Assembly (NCBI GenBank): GCA_016872605.1
Contig: VGZI01000052.1
Location: forward strand, 1-33,676
Direction: 5' to 3'
Length of the DNA stretch: 33,676 nucleotides
DNA from: Planctomycetota bacterium
GTDB taxonomy: Bacteria; Planctomycetota; Planctomycetia; Gemmatales; Gemmataceae
A program made the position numbers and the translations under genes. Shown piece by piece: positions 8,269 through 16,762 of the stretch. Position 1 is the first letter of the stretch. Each line of letters opens with the position of its first letter. The notes beneath the pieces are model-generated. The model did not search any database, was not told the origin of the DNA, and saw nothing but the letters and a program-made list of their open reading frames with translations.

Positions 8269-10563
8269 ATGCAACGGGCGCTCGTCTCTTTCGTGATCTC
8301 GGCCATTCTCCCAACCCTTGCCTACGGTCAAGACAAAAACAAACCCGTTCCCGATCATGGCCGCGTGCTCCATTGCGCGCTCGATGTCTTCCCGCACAAG
8401 CTCAAGGACACCACCAATCTCGCCGGCACCAAGAACTACGTCTTTCGCGGCAAGGTCATCAGCCTCGGCAAGGACAAACGCGTCCACATCTGCTACGACA
8501 CCGAACACATGCGCGTCGCCGGCGCCTGGGTCGGCAAACCGCTCGCCTTCACCGCCGACAAAAACATGGGCCCAACGGTCGAAGGCGAAATGCTCTTCTC
8601 GACCAAACCCGGCCCCGGCTGGGCGAAGAACGGCAAATGGGACGACCCGCGCGAAGGCAAGGAAGGCCCGCTCCCGCGCGACTGGGCACACTACAAGGGC
8701 CTGTACGTCCACGGCGATACTGTCGTGCTGTCGTACACTTTTGGCGACGTGCACGTGCTGGAGATGCCAAACTACATTGAAGTCAACCGCAGACCCTACA
8801 TCGTCAGGACATTCTCGGTGGGGCCGACAGACGAGCCGATGGCATTCGTAATCGCCGACAAGGAAGAGATGGTGCGGCCATTGATCAATCAGGGACTTGA
8901 CGGCGCCCAAGTTTGCATCGTGGCGGTTGCCAAGGATGGCGCGATTCTGGCAGCGGCGTCCGATATCAATGGAAAGGGAACTTTTGCCATTACCGCCAAG
9001 GAGCAACTTGCCTATCGCTTTCCCGTGATGCCCAAAGGCGGCCAGTTTCAGGTATTCATCGGCAGGTTTGGGCGGGGAGTTGACGCCCGCGACGAGACGC
9101 TGGAACTCATTAAGGCTATGGCGAAGATCAAGGAAAACATCCGCTTCCCTATCAAAGGTGGCCCGCCGCGCTGGAGCGAGACCTTCGAAACTACCGTCAC
9201 GCTCGGCGACGACAAAACGGGGCCGTACACACTCGATCAGATTCAGCTTCCCGAGAAGAACCCGTGGAACGCGTCGATTCGGTTTGCGGGGCTCGACTTC
9301 TTTCCCGATGGCCGGGCCGCGCTCTCGACGTGGGACGGCGATGTCTGGATCGTCAGCGGGCTCACCCCCCCCATCCCCACCCATCAAGGGGGAGGCGAAA
9401 ATAGGGTCAAGTGGAAGCGATTCGCCGCGGGGTTGCAGCAACCGCTCGGGCTCAAGATCATCGACGGGTATATCTACGTCGCCGGTCGCGATCAGATCAC
9501 CAAGCTACACGATCTCAACAACGACGGCGAGGCCGACTTCTACGAAAACATCAACAACGAACCCGGCCTGACGCTCCAGCGCCATGAGTTCGTCATGGGT
9601 CTCGAAACCGATTCGCAAGGCAACCTCTACTATTGTCGCTCGGGACACTACATCCAATCGAAGCGCGGCGACAACTGCTGCATCTATAAGCTCTCGGAGG
9701 ACGGCAAGAAGCTCGAAAAGTTCGCGACCGGTTTCCGCGAACCCAACGGCCTGTCGATCGGCCCCGATGGCACGATGACGGTCGCCGACAACGAAGGCAA
9801 CGGCATCCCGCAAACACCGATCTACCGTCTTCTGCCAGGCAAGAACTACGGCTTCACGCCCGGAACGACCGGCAAGATCAACGACGCCGTCTTCAAGCTC
9901 ACCGAGAAGCCGATCGTCTGGCTCGGCCCCAAAGTCGATACCAGCGCCGGCTCACAGGTATGGGCGCCCGCAGCCGACAGGCTGCGGGACTGGGGCCCGC
10001 TCGCCGGCAAACTGCTCCACACCAGCTACGGCAACTGCGCCCTCTTCCACATCATGATCGACAAAACCGCCGAACCCTGGCAAGGCTGCGTCTGGAAGTT
10101 TCCGCTCCGCTTCGACTCGGGCATCATGCGGGCCCGTTTCAATCCCAAGGACGGCCAACTCTACGTCTGCGGCCTGCGTGGCTGGGGCACGAGCGCCGTA
10201 AAGGACGGCCAATTCGCCCGCATCCGCTACACCGGCGCCAAATCGCCGATCCCAATCGACTATCGCGTCGTCAAGGGCGGCCTAGAGTTCACTTTCTCGG
10301 AGCCGCTTGACAAGAAATCGACGGAAGACGACGACAACTGGGCCGGTACGTGGTCGGGCGTTCTGAAGAAAGTGCCTCGGCCCGAAGAGATGAAGGAGAT
10401 ACCGATCACATCCGTGCGCCTCTCCGCGGATCGCAAGACGGTGACGATTGGCGTCGACAAAATGAAGGCTGTGCCGAACTTCACATTGCAATATCGCATA
10501 CGAGCCGCAGGCGGCGCCAAGGTCGACGGCGAGCTGCACGGGACGATCCATCGCGTGCCGTAG
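8269..10563 (+). CDS. Secreted DUF6797/beta-propeller protein
   Basis: A 764-residue exported protein. The signal peptide is residues 1-20 (MQRALVSFVISAILPTLAYG, then QDKNK). The first 300 residues match the planctomycete DUF6797 type of N-terminal domain. A sugar-dehydrogenase-like or NHL-like propeller follows, with blades such as LQQPLGLKIIDGYIYVAGRD, FREPNGLSIGPDGTMTVADN and FNPKDGQLYVCGLRGWG. No CxxCH haem motif is present, unlike many relatives joined to cytochrome domains. Two stretches look like repeat DNA read through in frame: 9361-9405 (C-rich then G-rich) and the palindrome at 9967-9988. Function is unknown; periplasmic carbohydrate or alcohol oxidation is a guess from the fold. 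Confidence 0.8.
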   Translation: MQRALVSFVISAILPTLAYGQDKNKPVPDHGRVLHCALDVFPHKLKDTTNLAGTKNYVFRGKVISLGKDKRVHICYDTEHMRVAGAWVGKPLAFTADKNMGPTVEGEMLFSTKPGPGWAKNGKWDDPREGKEGPLPRDWAHYKGLYVHGDTVVLSYTFGDVHVLEMPNYIEVNRRPYIVRTFSVGPTDEPMAFVIADKEEMVRPLINQGLDGAQVCIVAVAKDGAILAAASDINGKGTFAITAKEQLAYRFPVMPKGGQFQVFIGRFGRGVDARDETLELIKAMAKIKENIRFPIKGGPPRWSETFETTVTLGDDKTGPYTLDQIQLPEKNPWNASIRFAGLDFFPDGRAALSTWDGDVWIVSGLTPPIPTHQGGGENRVKWKRFAAGLQQPLGLKIIDGYIYVAGRDQITKLHDLNNDGEADFYENINNEPGLTLQRHEFVMGLETDSQGNLYYCRSGHYIQSKRGDNCCIYKLSEDGKKLEKFATGFREPNGLSIGPDGTMTVADNEGNGIPQTPIYRLLPGKNYGFTPGTTGKINDAVFKLTEKPIVWLGPKVDTSAGSQVWAPAADRLRDWGPLAGKLLHTSYGNCALFHIMIDKTAEPWQGCVWKFPLRFDSGIMRARFNPKDGQLYVCGLRGWGTSAVKDGQFARIRYTGAKSPIPIDYRVVKGGLEFTFSEPLDKKSTEDDDNWAGTWSGVLKKVPRPEEMKEIPITSVRLSADRKTVTIGVDKMKAVPNFTLQYRIRAAGGAKVDGELHGTIHRVP
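9967..9988. repeat. Palindrome inside the DUF6797 coding sequence
   Basis: CCCGCAGCC-GACA-GGCTGCGGG, perfect 9-bp arms with a 4-nt loop, read in frame as part of PAADRLRDWG. Palindromes like this normally sit between genes in such genomes; here it is tolerated as a loop between propeller blades. Confidence 0.65.
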
Positions 10564-10610
10564 GGTGCGTGCAACGCACCGCTCGGTGGGCAAGGTGCGT
10601 TTCACGCACC
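10564..10610. repeat. Two tandem GGTGCGT/ACGCACC hairpins between convergent genes
   Basis: GGTGCGT-GCA-ACGCACC at 10564-10580 starts right after the DUF6797 stop codon. GGTGCGT-TTC-ACGCACC follows at 10594-10610, 17 nt before the stop codon of the TonB receptor. The arms are identical, so four copies of one 7-mer can pair in several ways. The position between convergent stop codons suggests a bidirectional transcript end, but no U tract is present. Confidence 0.65.
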
Positions 10611-10627
10611 CCACACATGCCCCGCGA

Positions 10628-13141
10628 CTAATACGACATCTTCATGCCGACGTAGAAGTTGATGCCCGGTTGGAGGACTCCGAAGCCGGTTCGGAGGTCG
10701 AGGTGTTCGCGATAGTTGCGGTTGCCGAAATTCTCCAGGCCGGCATGAACCAGGACCTTCTCGCTGACGTTCCAGTATCCACGCAGATTGTGCACGACAA
10801 ACCCGCCCGTCCGCTGTTCGCCCAGCGCCAAGCGCGGATCGACGGTCGAATTCGCGAAGAGGTCTTGATCAGCAACGACTCGGGCGAAATACTCGACGGC
10901 CCAGCGCGGCTTCGTCTCCGGTTCGTGCACGCGCAAGCCGAGGCGAGCGCTTAGCGGTGCGATGCCGGGCAGCGCCGTGTCTCGCGATTGATCCCATCCC
11001 TCGACAAAGCTGAGACTGGCGAATGGCGTGAGCCACGGCGCAACTTTGGCTTCGCTGAAGAAGTCGAAGCCGTAGAGCGTCGCCAAACGCGTGTTGACGA
11101 AGCGCAACCGATTGATTGGCGTCGTACCGACGAATCCATCTCCGGCTCCGTTGATCTTCGTGTCGACCGTAAACGCGCCCAGGGAATCGTAGGTGATGTA
11201 ATCCGGCAGGAATGCGTAATACGCGTTGAACCCGGTGCGGAAGAACTCGTAATTGGCCGTAGTGCCGAGATTGATTTGATGGATCTGTTCTTTGTTCAAT
11301 TCCGGGTTACCGTAGATCGAGTTGAGTCCGTTCTGAATCATGCCCAGGAACGCGCCGCCGGCGTAGAGTTCGGTCAGCGTCGGCGGACGTTGGGCGTAGC
11401 CGTAGCTCGATTGCACGCTCCAGTCCGGCGTGACCTTGTACTCCCCCATGGCGTAGCCGGAATACAGGAAGAAGTTCTTGTCGCCCTGCGTATCGCCGAC
11501 GCGGGCCAAGTAATCGGCGGTATCGACGTTGCGGCCAAACTCGATGAACCTGGTGTTGACCATGTCGATACGAGCGCCGACCTTGAACAAGTAACGTTCC
11601 CCGACAGGGATTGACGAATCGAGCAAAATGCCGGTATCAATCTGGCGGGCGTTGGGAATGCCGAGATTGGCCGGCTGAGCATTGGGCTGAAGGAGCGAGA
11701 TGTTGAAGGCGTCGAGCTCGTTGTAGTAATTGGCAAAGACGCGCACGTCGGCGCCGAGAGAGACGTTGAATCCATCGAGGGCGCCCCAAGTGGTGATTTC
11801 ACGAGCGCCGAAGGCGACCGCATTGCCATCGGTGTTGATGTCCAGGCGAACGGGAAAGAAGTTTGTGCGGACGTTGCCTTTGGCGTCGGTAATGGAAGCG
11901 GTAGTAAAGATGTTGTCGAGGATGGGGATCTGCCGTCGCGTCGCTGAATTCGCGCTGTCGCCGTTGAATTGCGTCGTGTTCATCCAGGCATCGAAGACGA
12001 AGCGATCGTACCAGTCGCCCTTGGTTGCCTCGAAGCGGGCATTCACTGCATCGGTGGTAAGCCGATTAATGCCGGTGAGCAAGCCGGGCAGCAGGACGTT
12101 GCTCTGCAGCACGTGGACGTACTTGATTTCGAACTGCGAAGTGGGCGAGAGATCGATGCCGAAGGCGAAATCGACGAAGTGGTTGTTGTAGGTCGATGGA
12201 AGCCGCGTGCCGTTGCCGGCAGCGTAATCGCCGGCGGACAAGAGGTCATAGCTCAAGCGAAAGCCCCAGTCGGCGTTTCCGCCCCAGAGATTCTGTGTTC
12301 CCTGCCAGCCATCGCCGTTGGTTCGGTAAACAACCGCGCTGCTCCCGTACGCTTCGAAGCAGCCGGACTTGGACCGGAAAGTGGGGGTCGTCTCAATATC
12401 CAGGAAAGAGAATCCGGGGCCATGCCGGACGCTATACGGGCCGCGGATGACGACGATGTCGCGAATGTTGTCGGCGTTGAGTTTGCTGATGACCGTATCG
12501 AGATCGACTCGCGCGGGGAACCAGTAGGCGCCATCGGCCTGCGTGACGATCTGGCCGAAGTGCAAGCCTTCGATGCGCGGATCGCCGACAAGCGGCGATC
12601 GGCGTTGAATTTCAACACCCTGGCTGCCGGCAGCGGAAGAGAAAAGATCTTGGGGGTTTGCACTGGGAGTTGGAGTGGGTTGAACTACGTTTGCACCAGG
12701 TCCCCCTACCTTCTCCTTCCGTTCGATCGGTTCCTCCGGGCGAGACTCAGCTTGGACCTGCAGAATGCCCGTGCCGGGAACCGCAATTCCCAGCGCGTTG
12801 GTCACGTCGCTCGAAGCGGGCTTTCGGTCCGACCACGACGGAAAGAGACGCAGAAACTTCGGAAAGCCTCCGATTGTTTGAGCTGGCTGCGTCGCAGGCA
12901 GAGGCGCGTTCACATTGCCGGCTCGCGGGCTCGGCGGCGACGGCTGTGGATTCTCCACCGGGCGTGCGACGGGAGTTGATGGCGGCGGCGCGGGAGTCGA
13001 ATCGTCCGAGACGACGAGCCCTCGTTGTCCCTTCGGCTCAGGTGCTGGCCGTGGCCCATCGCCAGTCCAACCGAGCACCATGATCGGCGTCATCATGAGT
13101 ATCGCGATCAATCCGAAGAAGTAGATTTTCTTGTTGATCAT
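10628..13141 (-). CDS. TonB-dependent outer-membrane receptor
   Basis: An 837-residue protein. A hydrophobic N-terminal segment (KKIYFFGLIAILMMTPIMVLG) gives a signal sequence. A Pro-rich linker (about 30-180) follows, then a plug domain with LNADNIRDIVVIRGPYSVRHG (about 230-255) and a long aromatic-rich beta barrel. Barrel marks are YGYAQRPPTLTELYAGG, YGNPELNKEQIHQINLG and LENFGNRNYREHLDLRTG. The last residue is Tyr, as expected for outer-membrane insertion. TonB/ExbBD are not in the window. The ligand (siderophore, metal or glycan) cannot be read. It is convergent with the DUF6797 gene and has a 430-bp upstream region with several operator-like words. Confidence 0.9.
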   Translation of the reverse strand: MINKKIYFFGLIAILMMTPIMVLGWTGDGPRPAPEPKGQRGLVVSDDSTPAPPPSTPVARPVENPQPSPPSPRAGNVNAPLPATQPAQTIGGFPKFLRLFPSWSDRKPASSDVTNALGIAVPGTGILQVQAESRPEEPIERKEKVGGPGANVVQPTPTPSANPQDLFSSAAGSQGVEIQRRSPLVGDPRIEGLHFGQIVTQADGAYWFPARVDLDTVISKLNADNIRDIVVIRGPYSVRHGPGFSFLDIETTPTFRSKSGCFEAYGSSAVVYRTNGDGWQGTQNLWGGNADWGFRLSYDLLSAGDYAAGNGTRLPSTYNNHFVDFAFGIDLSPTSQFEIKYVHVLQSNVLLPGLLTGINRLTTDAVNARFEATKGDWYDRFVFDAWMNTTQFNGDSANSATRRQIPILDNIFTTASITDAKGNVRTNFFPVRLDINTDGNAVAFGAREITTWGALDGFNVSLGADVRVFANYYNELDAFNISLLQPNAQPANLGIPNARQIDTGILLDSSIPVGERYLFKVGARIDMVNTRFIEFGRNVDTADYLARVGDTQGDKNFFLYSGYAMGEYKVTPDWSVQSSYGYAQRPPTLTELYAGGAFLGMIQNGLNSIYGNPELNKEQIHQINLGTTANYEFFRTGFNAYYAFLPDYITYDSLGAFTVDTKINGAGDGFVGTTPINRLRFVNTRLATLYGFDFFSEAKVAPWLTPFASLSFVEGWDQSRDTALPGIAPLSARLGLRVHEPETKPRWAVEYFARVVADQDLFANSTVDPRLALGEQRTGGFVVHNLRGYWNVSEKVLVHAGLENFGNRNYREHLDLRTGFGVLQPGINFYVGMKMSY

Positions 13142-13571
13142 ACGATCCGTTCCTTTGCACGCACCCGCCGCTGAATCGCACGACGCGGTCGCTGGACGTT
13201 GACGGTTAATTCCGAGTGTACCGATTTTGTTATCGGTATCGGTTTGGCGCTTTCTTAGTGAGATTGACGATTTTTGCGGTTTTACCGACCGGTATGCAGT
13301 GAGGGCAAAGGCCCGATCTTGTGTGCCTTGTCGAAACTCCCGGAACGCACATGCAGCCGCACTGGCAAACGCGGGCGAGTCGGCCGACTCTACCGATAAT
13401 GTGCCCTGCTGGGATTACCGAGTTGTGCGATTTTTGCTGCTTGGCGTAGAATGCGGCTTTTTTCCGCCGATACGCCCATTGACGGTTGTGCCGATCTTGC
13501 GGTTGCCCCAATCGAAACGGCGGGGACAAGAACCCCGCCGCTCCTGGGTCACCGATTTCGGTCACGAATTG
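13142..13571. promoter_or_regulatory. Upstream region of the TonB receptor gene, repeat-rich
   Basis: A 430-bp spacer without a supported gene. It contains the hairpin or dyad ACCGAT-TTTGTT-ATCGGT at 13220-13237, 79 bp before the receptor start codon on its upstream side. Words of the type CGATTTTTGCGG (13268-13279), CGATTTTTGCTG (near 13429) and CGATCTTGCGG (13492-13502) recur, as does the 48-bp dispersed element. The spacing suggests control sites for the receptor, but no known box such as a canonical Fur site was recognised. Confidence 0.4.
13452..13500 (+). repeat. 48-bp dispersed element, copy 1
   Basis: Matches 18068-18115 at 45 of 48 positions plus one extra T in a T run. It begins TGCGGCTTTTTTCCGCCG and contains CATTGACGGTTGTGCCGA. 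The GCGG/CCGC ends around the T run could form a short hairpin. Similarity continues weakly about 30 nt upstream. It lies 311 bp upstream of the TonB receptor start, in the opposite orientation to that gene. Confidence 0.75.
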
Positions 13572-14474
13572 CTAATTCGTCTTCAAATCCGGCTGCGTCC
13601 AAAACATGCTCTCCTTGAGCGCTTGAAACAAGTTCATCATCGCTCCGAAGTGCTTGACGGCTAAGACAGCGATTGGCGACTCGGTCATGACTTGCGAGGT
13701 CACGCTGCCGAGCAGAATGGAAGCGGCCCGGCTGCGTCCGCGCGTGTTCATGACCAGCAGATTCGAGCCGTACCGCTCCGCGGCATACAGAATTGTCCCC
13801 GCGACGTTGTTTCCTTCCAAGAAATAGGGGACCATCTCGACTCCGTGAGAGTTGATCGGCTCAATGAATCGGTCGAATGCCGCCTGCTCATTACGACGAA
13901 TTGCCGCGGTGTGTTCTTCGTAGCGTAAGATGGCCGGGTCCGAGAAAACGTGCGTGACGACGCAGCGCGGGATCTGGGCCGCCTGAGCGATACAGGCAGC
14001 GACTTGCACACTGTCGGCCGAATGGTCGGAAAAATCGGCCGGGGCCATGATCTCCGAGATCGCAACCGGAGCGCCTTCGGGAATCATGAGCACCGAACAC
14101 GGCCCGATCATCACCAGCCGCAGCGCGAGCGATCCCAGTCCGCTGCTTTCTTTTCGATGCCCCATCAACACCATGTCGCAGCGCTGCGCCGTGATGAACT
14201 CGATCAGTTCATCCAGCCGTTCGCCGGTCAGCACATGACAGCTCGACGACACGTCGTCGTTGGGTTTGCCAAAGACTTCCGCGACCAAGGCTTCACATTC
14301 ACGAAGGACGTCGGCCGCCTTTTTCGACTCGCTCGCAGCATCGGGCGTGCGGACATGGACGAAGTGGTAGTGGCGGGCAAAGCCCAGCGATGCAAACAAC
14401 CGCGCGTAACTCACGACCGCGCGATCGGCCGGTGTTGCCGACAGGGCTACCAAGGTGCGCTGATGACGATTCAT
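13572..14474 (-). CDS. Tandem universal stress protein (two Usp domains)
   Basis: A 300-residue cytosolic protein with two UspA-like domains. The first (about 1-135) starts NRHQRTLVALSATPADRAVV and ends with CDMVLMGHRKESSGLGSLAL. The second (about 140-280) starts ISEIMAPADFSDHSADSV and ends with NLLVMNTRGRSRAASILLGS. The nucleotide-loop pattern G-2x-G-9x-G(S/T) is only partly kept: the second domain reads GRSRAASILLGS, lacking the second glycine, so ATP binding is uncertain. The start codon overlaps the SulP stop by four nt (ATGA), so the two are translationally coupled. A role in regulating or protecting the transporter is inferred from that coupling. Confidence 0.85.
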   Translation of the reverse strand: MNRHQRTLVALSATPADRAVVSYARLFASLGFARHYHFVHVRTPDAASESKKAADVLRECEALVAEVFGKPNDDVSSSCHVLTGERLDELIEFITAQRCDMVLMGHRKESSGLGSLALRLVMIGPCSVLMIPEGAPVAISEIMAPADFSDHSADSVQVAACIAQAAQIPRCVVTHVFSDPAILRYEEHTAAIRRNEQAAFDRFIEPINSHGVEMVPYFLEGNNVAGTILYAAERYGSNLLVMNTRGRSRAASILLGSVTSQVMTESPIAVLAVKHFGAMMNLFQALKESMFWTQPDLKTN

Positions 14475-15904
14475 ACGACCTCCTTCGTGACCGTACCGGA
14501 CCCGGTCTCCGCTCGAGCGTCCGCATGCGCGGGGGCGAGCTTATCCTCGGACGGTGCGGATCCGGCCGCTCCCTCATCGGATGGAGATGCCGTATCACAA
14601 AACCGACACAGGATTGCGTAAAGTATGAGCGCCGAGAGCACGCCCGTGAGAAAATCGGTGAGTGGAACCATCACGGCTGTGTAGACCATGAGCGCCGCAT
14701 GGAACCAATTGTGATTCCAGACCTCCGTGATTTCCGACGGCTTAACCATGTTGCTGGCCACCCACAAAAGGATACCAGCGATGCACGCCATCGGGACATA
14801 GTCAAGATAGGACGCCAGGAATATCGCCATGGCGATTTTGAGAACGCCTTTGAAATACCCGGCCAAAGGTGTGACAGCTCCGGCCTTGATGCTCGTGGCC
14901 GTTCGCGCCAGGGCGCCGGTACACGGAAACCCATTAAGCAGCGGCGTCAGGGCCTGGACGAGGCCTTGGCCCCAGAGTTCCTTATCGGGGTTGAATGGGG
15001 TTTTGCGATTGTCCGCCAGGCGATCTGCCATTGACGAACACAGCACGCTCTCGACAGCGGACACAAAGATGATTGCGAATGCAAAATACGCAATATCGAC
15101 ATACACCGAAGTGTCCCATCCCGGCATGCTCGGCGGGGTGAAGATGAAGAAATTGGTCGGAATGGCGCCGAAGCGATCTTTGATCAGCAGAACCGCATTG
15201 TCGGGAAAGACGAAAACCGCCAGCCCCGTCCCGGCCGCCAATGCGATGAGCGGCGCCGGGATGAAGATCGAAATGCGCAACAACCCCCGTGTCAAAGCAA
15301 ACGTCAGCAGAGCAAGCCCGAGCGCGTACCAGCTTACTAAGTCGATTTGCGCAAAGATCTCTTGGAGTTTCGTTAGTACGCCCCCCTTGATCCCAAGCCG
15401 CAGGCCGAGGGCTTCGCCGAAATTCGACATGGCAATGACGACGGCGATGCCGATCGTGAATCCGACGATGATCGAATTTGGGACGAGGCTCGCGTATTTG
15501 CCCAGGCCGAAAAGTCCCATCGTTACAAGGACGACTCCGGCAACGATGCTAACGAGGACGAGAAACCCATGAGCTTGGTCGAATGTGCCTCCGTTGGATT
15601 CGCCGTACTTTGCCATAAGTCCGGCGATGACGGGTATGAACGCCGCTGTTGGTCCGTAGACCTGGTACTTTGATCCACCGAAAGTACGTCCGATGATGCA
15701 AGCCAGAGCGCCTGCGATGATTCCCTGTTCGGGGCGAAGCCCCATGGCAATGGCGAATCCCATGGCCATCGGGATAGCCGTCATCGCCACGATCAAGCCC
15801 GCGCTAAAGTCGCGATAGACGATCGACTGCCAATCGTTCGGCGTCAAATCTTCAAAGCGATCGTCGAATACAGTGCAAAACCCTTTGAGTCTTTCCCAGA
15901 TCAT
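14471..15904 (-). CDS. SulP-family anion transporter lacking a STAS domain
   Basis: A 477-residue polytopic inner-membrane protein with 10-14 membrane segments. Family marks are the N-terminal FSAGLIVAMTAIPMAMGFAI, then YQVYGPTAAFIPVIAG (transmembrane 3 region) and FPCTGALARTATSIKAGAVT (the conserved segment around transmembrane 8). SulP proteins move sulfate, bicarbonate or related anions. The C-terminus ends in a 50-residue Ala/Ser/Glu-rich tail with no STAS domain, which most SulP proteins carry. A Usp gene follows with an ATGA overlap and another precedes it by 52 nt, so the Usp proteins may take the regulatory place of STAS. The substrate cannot be told. Confidence 0.9.
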   Translation of the reverse strand: MIWERLKGFCTVFDDRFEDLTPNDWQSIVYRDFSAGLIVAMTAIPMAMGFAIAMGLRPEQGIIAGALACIIGRTFGGSKYQVYGPTAAFIPVIAGLMAKYGESNGGTFDQAHGFLVLVSIVAGVVLVTMGLFGLGKYASLVPNSIIVGFTIGIAVVIAMSNFGEALGLRLGIKGGVLTKLQEIFAQIDLVSWYALGLALLTFALTRGLLRISIFIPAPLIALAAGTGLAVFVFPDNAVLLIKDRFGAIPTNFFIFTPPSMPGWDTSVYVDIAYFAFAIIFVSAVESVLCSSMADRLADNRKTPFNPDKELWGQGLVQALTPLLNGFPCTGALARTATSIKAGAVTPLAGYFKGVLKIAMAIFLASYLDYVPMACIAGILLWVASNMVKPSEITEVWNHNWFHAALMVYTAVMVPLTDFLTGVLSALILYAILCRFCDTASPSDEGAAGSAPSEDKLAPAHADARAETGSGTVTKEVV

Positions 15905-15956
15905 GAGAAGCCCCCGCGTAGTTAGTAATGATGGCGATTCGGGTCCTTCGGCGGTT

Positions 15957-16574
15957 TCAGAGCGAGGTGGTTACCGGTGATGACGTGCTTGCGGCGCCGA
16001 CTAGTACGACAGGCGCTTGGATCATCGTGGCAATGCGATCGCTCTGCAGCGGCCAATGAGACCAACCACGCTCACTCCGGTGAAAGCAAAGCACCACGAG
16101 TTCGACTGACTGCTCGTTAGCGAATCGAACGACCTCGGTTGCAGGCTCGCCGACTCGGCATTCACTGCGTATTTCGAGAAGCCCATGGAGTTGCCTCGGG
16201 AGGTCGCCATTAACAAGCGTCTCGATCGACCTGCGAGCGGCTTTCAACGCGGACTCCAAGCGGCTCCGCCGCGCCAGTTCATGCTGCAGGCGCCTCAGGG
16301 GGCTTAGCCAATCAAACGGATCGTGAATCGGATCGGGCTTGCTTTCGATGACGTGCAAGAGTGTCACCTTCGCGCCACGCCGGTAACCGGCCACCAATTC
16401 TAGCGCCTCCATCAGCGCCCCGCGTTCGCTCGGATCCAAGCAAACGGGAACAAGTACGTGGACCGGCACATTCGCGTCAGCCGGCAGGCCCGGCGCCGCG
16501 TCCTGCCGACCGGCCAAGGCAACGGCGCCCGTCCCTTGCGACTTCACGCACACTTGGCTCAACGGACTCGGCAT
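15957..16574 (-). CDS. Universal stress protein, single Usp domain
   Basis: A 205-residue protein whose Usp domain begins near residue 36 (VPVHVLVPVCLDPSERGALM), with AKVTLLHVIESKPDP in the second strand. It ends SVELVVLCFHRSERGWSHW and MIQAPVVLVGAAS. The GxxG nucleotide loop is not recognisable (HRSERGWSHWPLQSD), so it is probably a non-ATP-binding type. The start at 16574 has GAGG six nt upstream and lies 14 nt after a strong minus-strand terminator. It is the first gene of the usp-sulP-usp cluster. Confidence 0.8.
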   Translation of the reverse strand: MPSPLSQVCVKSQGTGAVALAGRQDAAPGLPADANVPVHVLVPVCLDPSERGALMEALELVAGYRRGAKVTLLHVIESKPDPIHDPFDWLSPLRRLQHELARRSRLESALKAARRSIETLVNGDLPRQLHGLLEIRSECRVGEPATEVVRFANEQSVELVVLCFHRSERGWSHWPLQSDRIATMIQAPVVLVGAASTSSPVTTSL

Positions 16575-16588
16575 GGCGGCCTCACGTC

Positions 16589-16633
16589 AAAAAAAAAGGC
16601 CGGGATGCGCAGATCCCTGCAACATCCCGGCCT
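16589..16633 (-). terminator. Rho-independent terminator / possible attenuator
   Basis: Read on the minus strand: AGGCCGGGATG, 15-nt loop, CATCCCGGCCT, then nine T residues. The 11-bp arms (16597-16607 and 16623-16633) pair perfectly. It lies downstream of the DUF2294 gene (stop 16763) and its T run ends 14 nt before the usp start codon at 16574. The usp ribosome-binding region contains AGGCCG, a repeat of the first bases of the terminator arm, so the arm CGGCCT could pair with either. Confidence 0.88.
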
Positions 16634-16762
16634 GGTCTCCGCGGGCTTGAAGGTCCCGCTGAGCATCGGCTGTTTCGTTTCGCTGAAAAGCCGACCCGTA
16701 TCTCGAGTCAACCTTCCACGCTTTTCTTCACTGCGATCGCTTCACGAACAACGGACCAGCGA

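Noticed and set aside
8044..9441. 465-codon open frame on the minus strand
   Set aside because: It is antisense to the SPFH end and the first half of the DUF6797 gene, both of which show clear protein homology. High-GC codon bias opens the opposite frame; no motif or signal is seen in it.
11969..12979. 336-codon plus-strand frame
   Set aside because: Antisense to the TonB receptor plug and barrel region, which is clearly coding on the minus strand.
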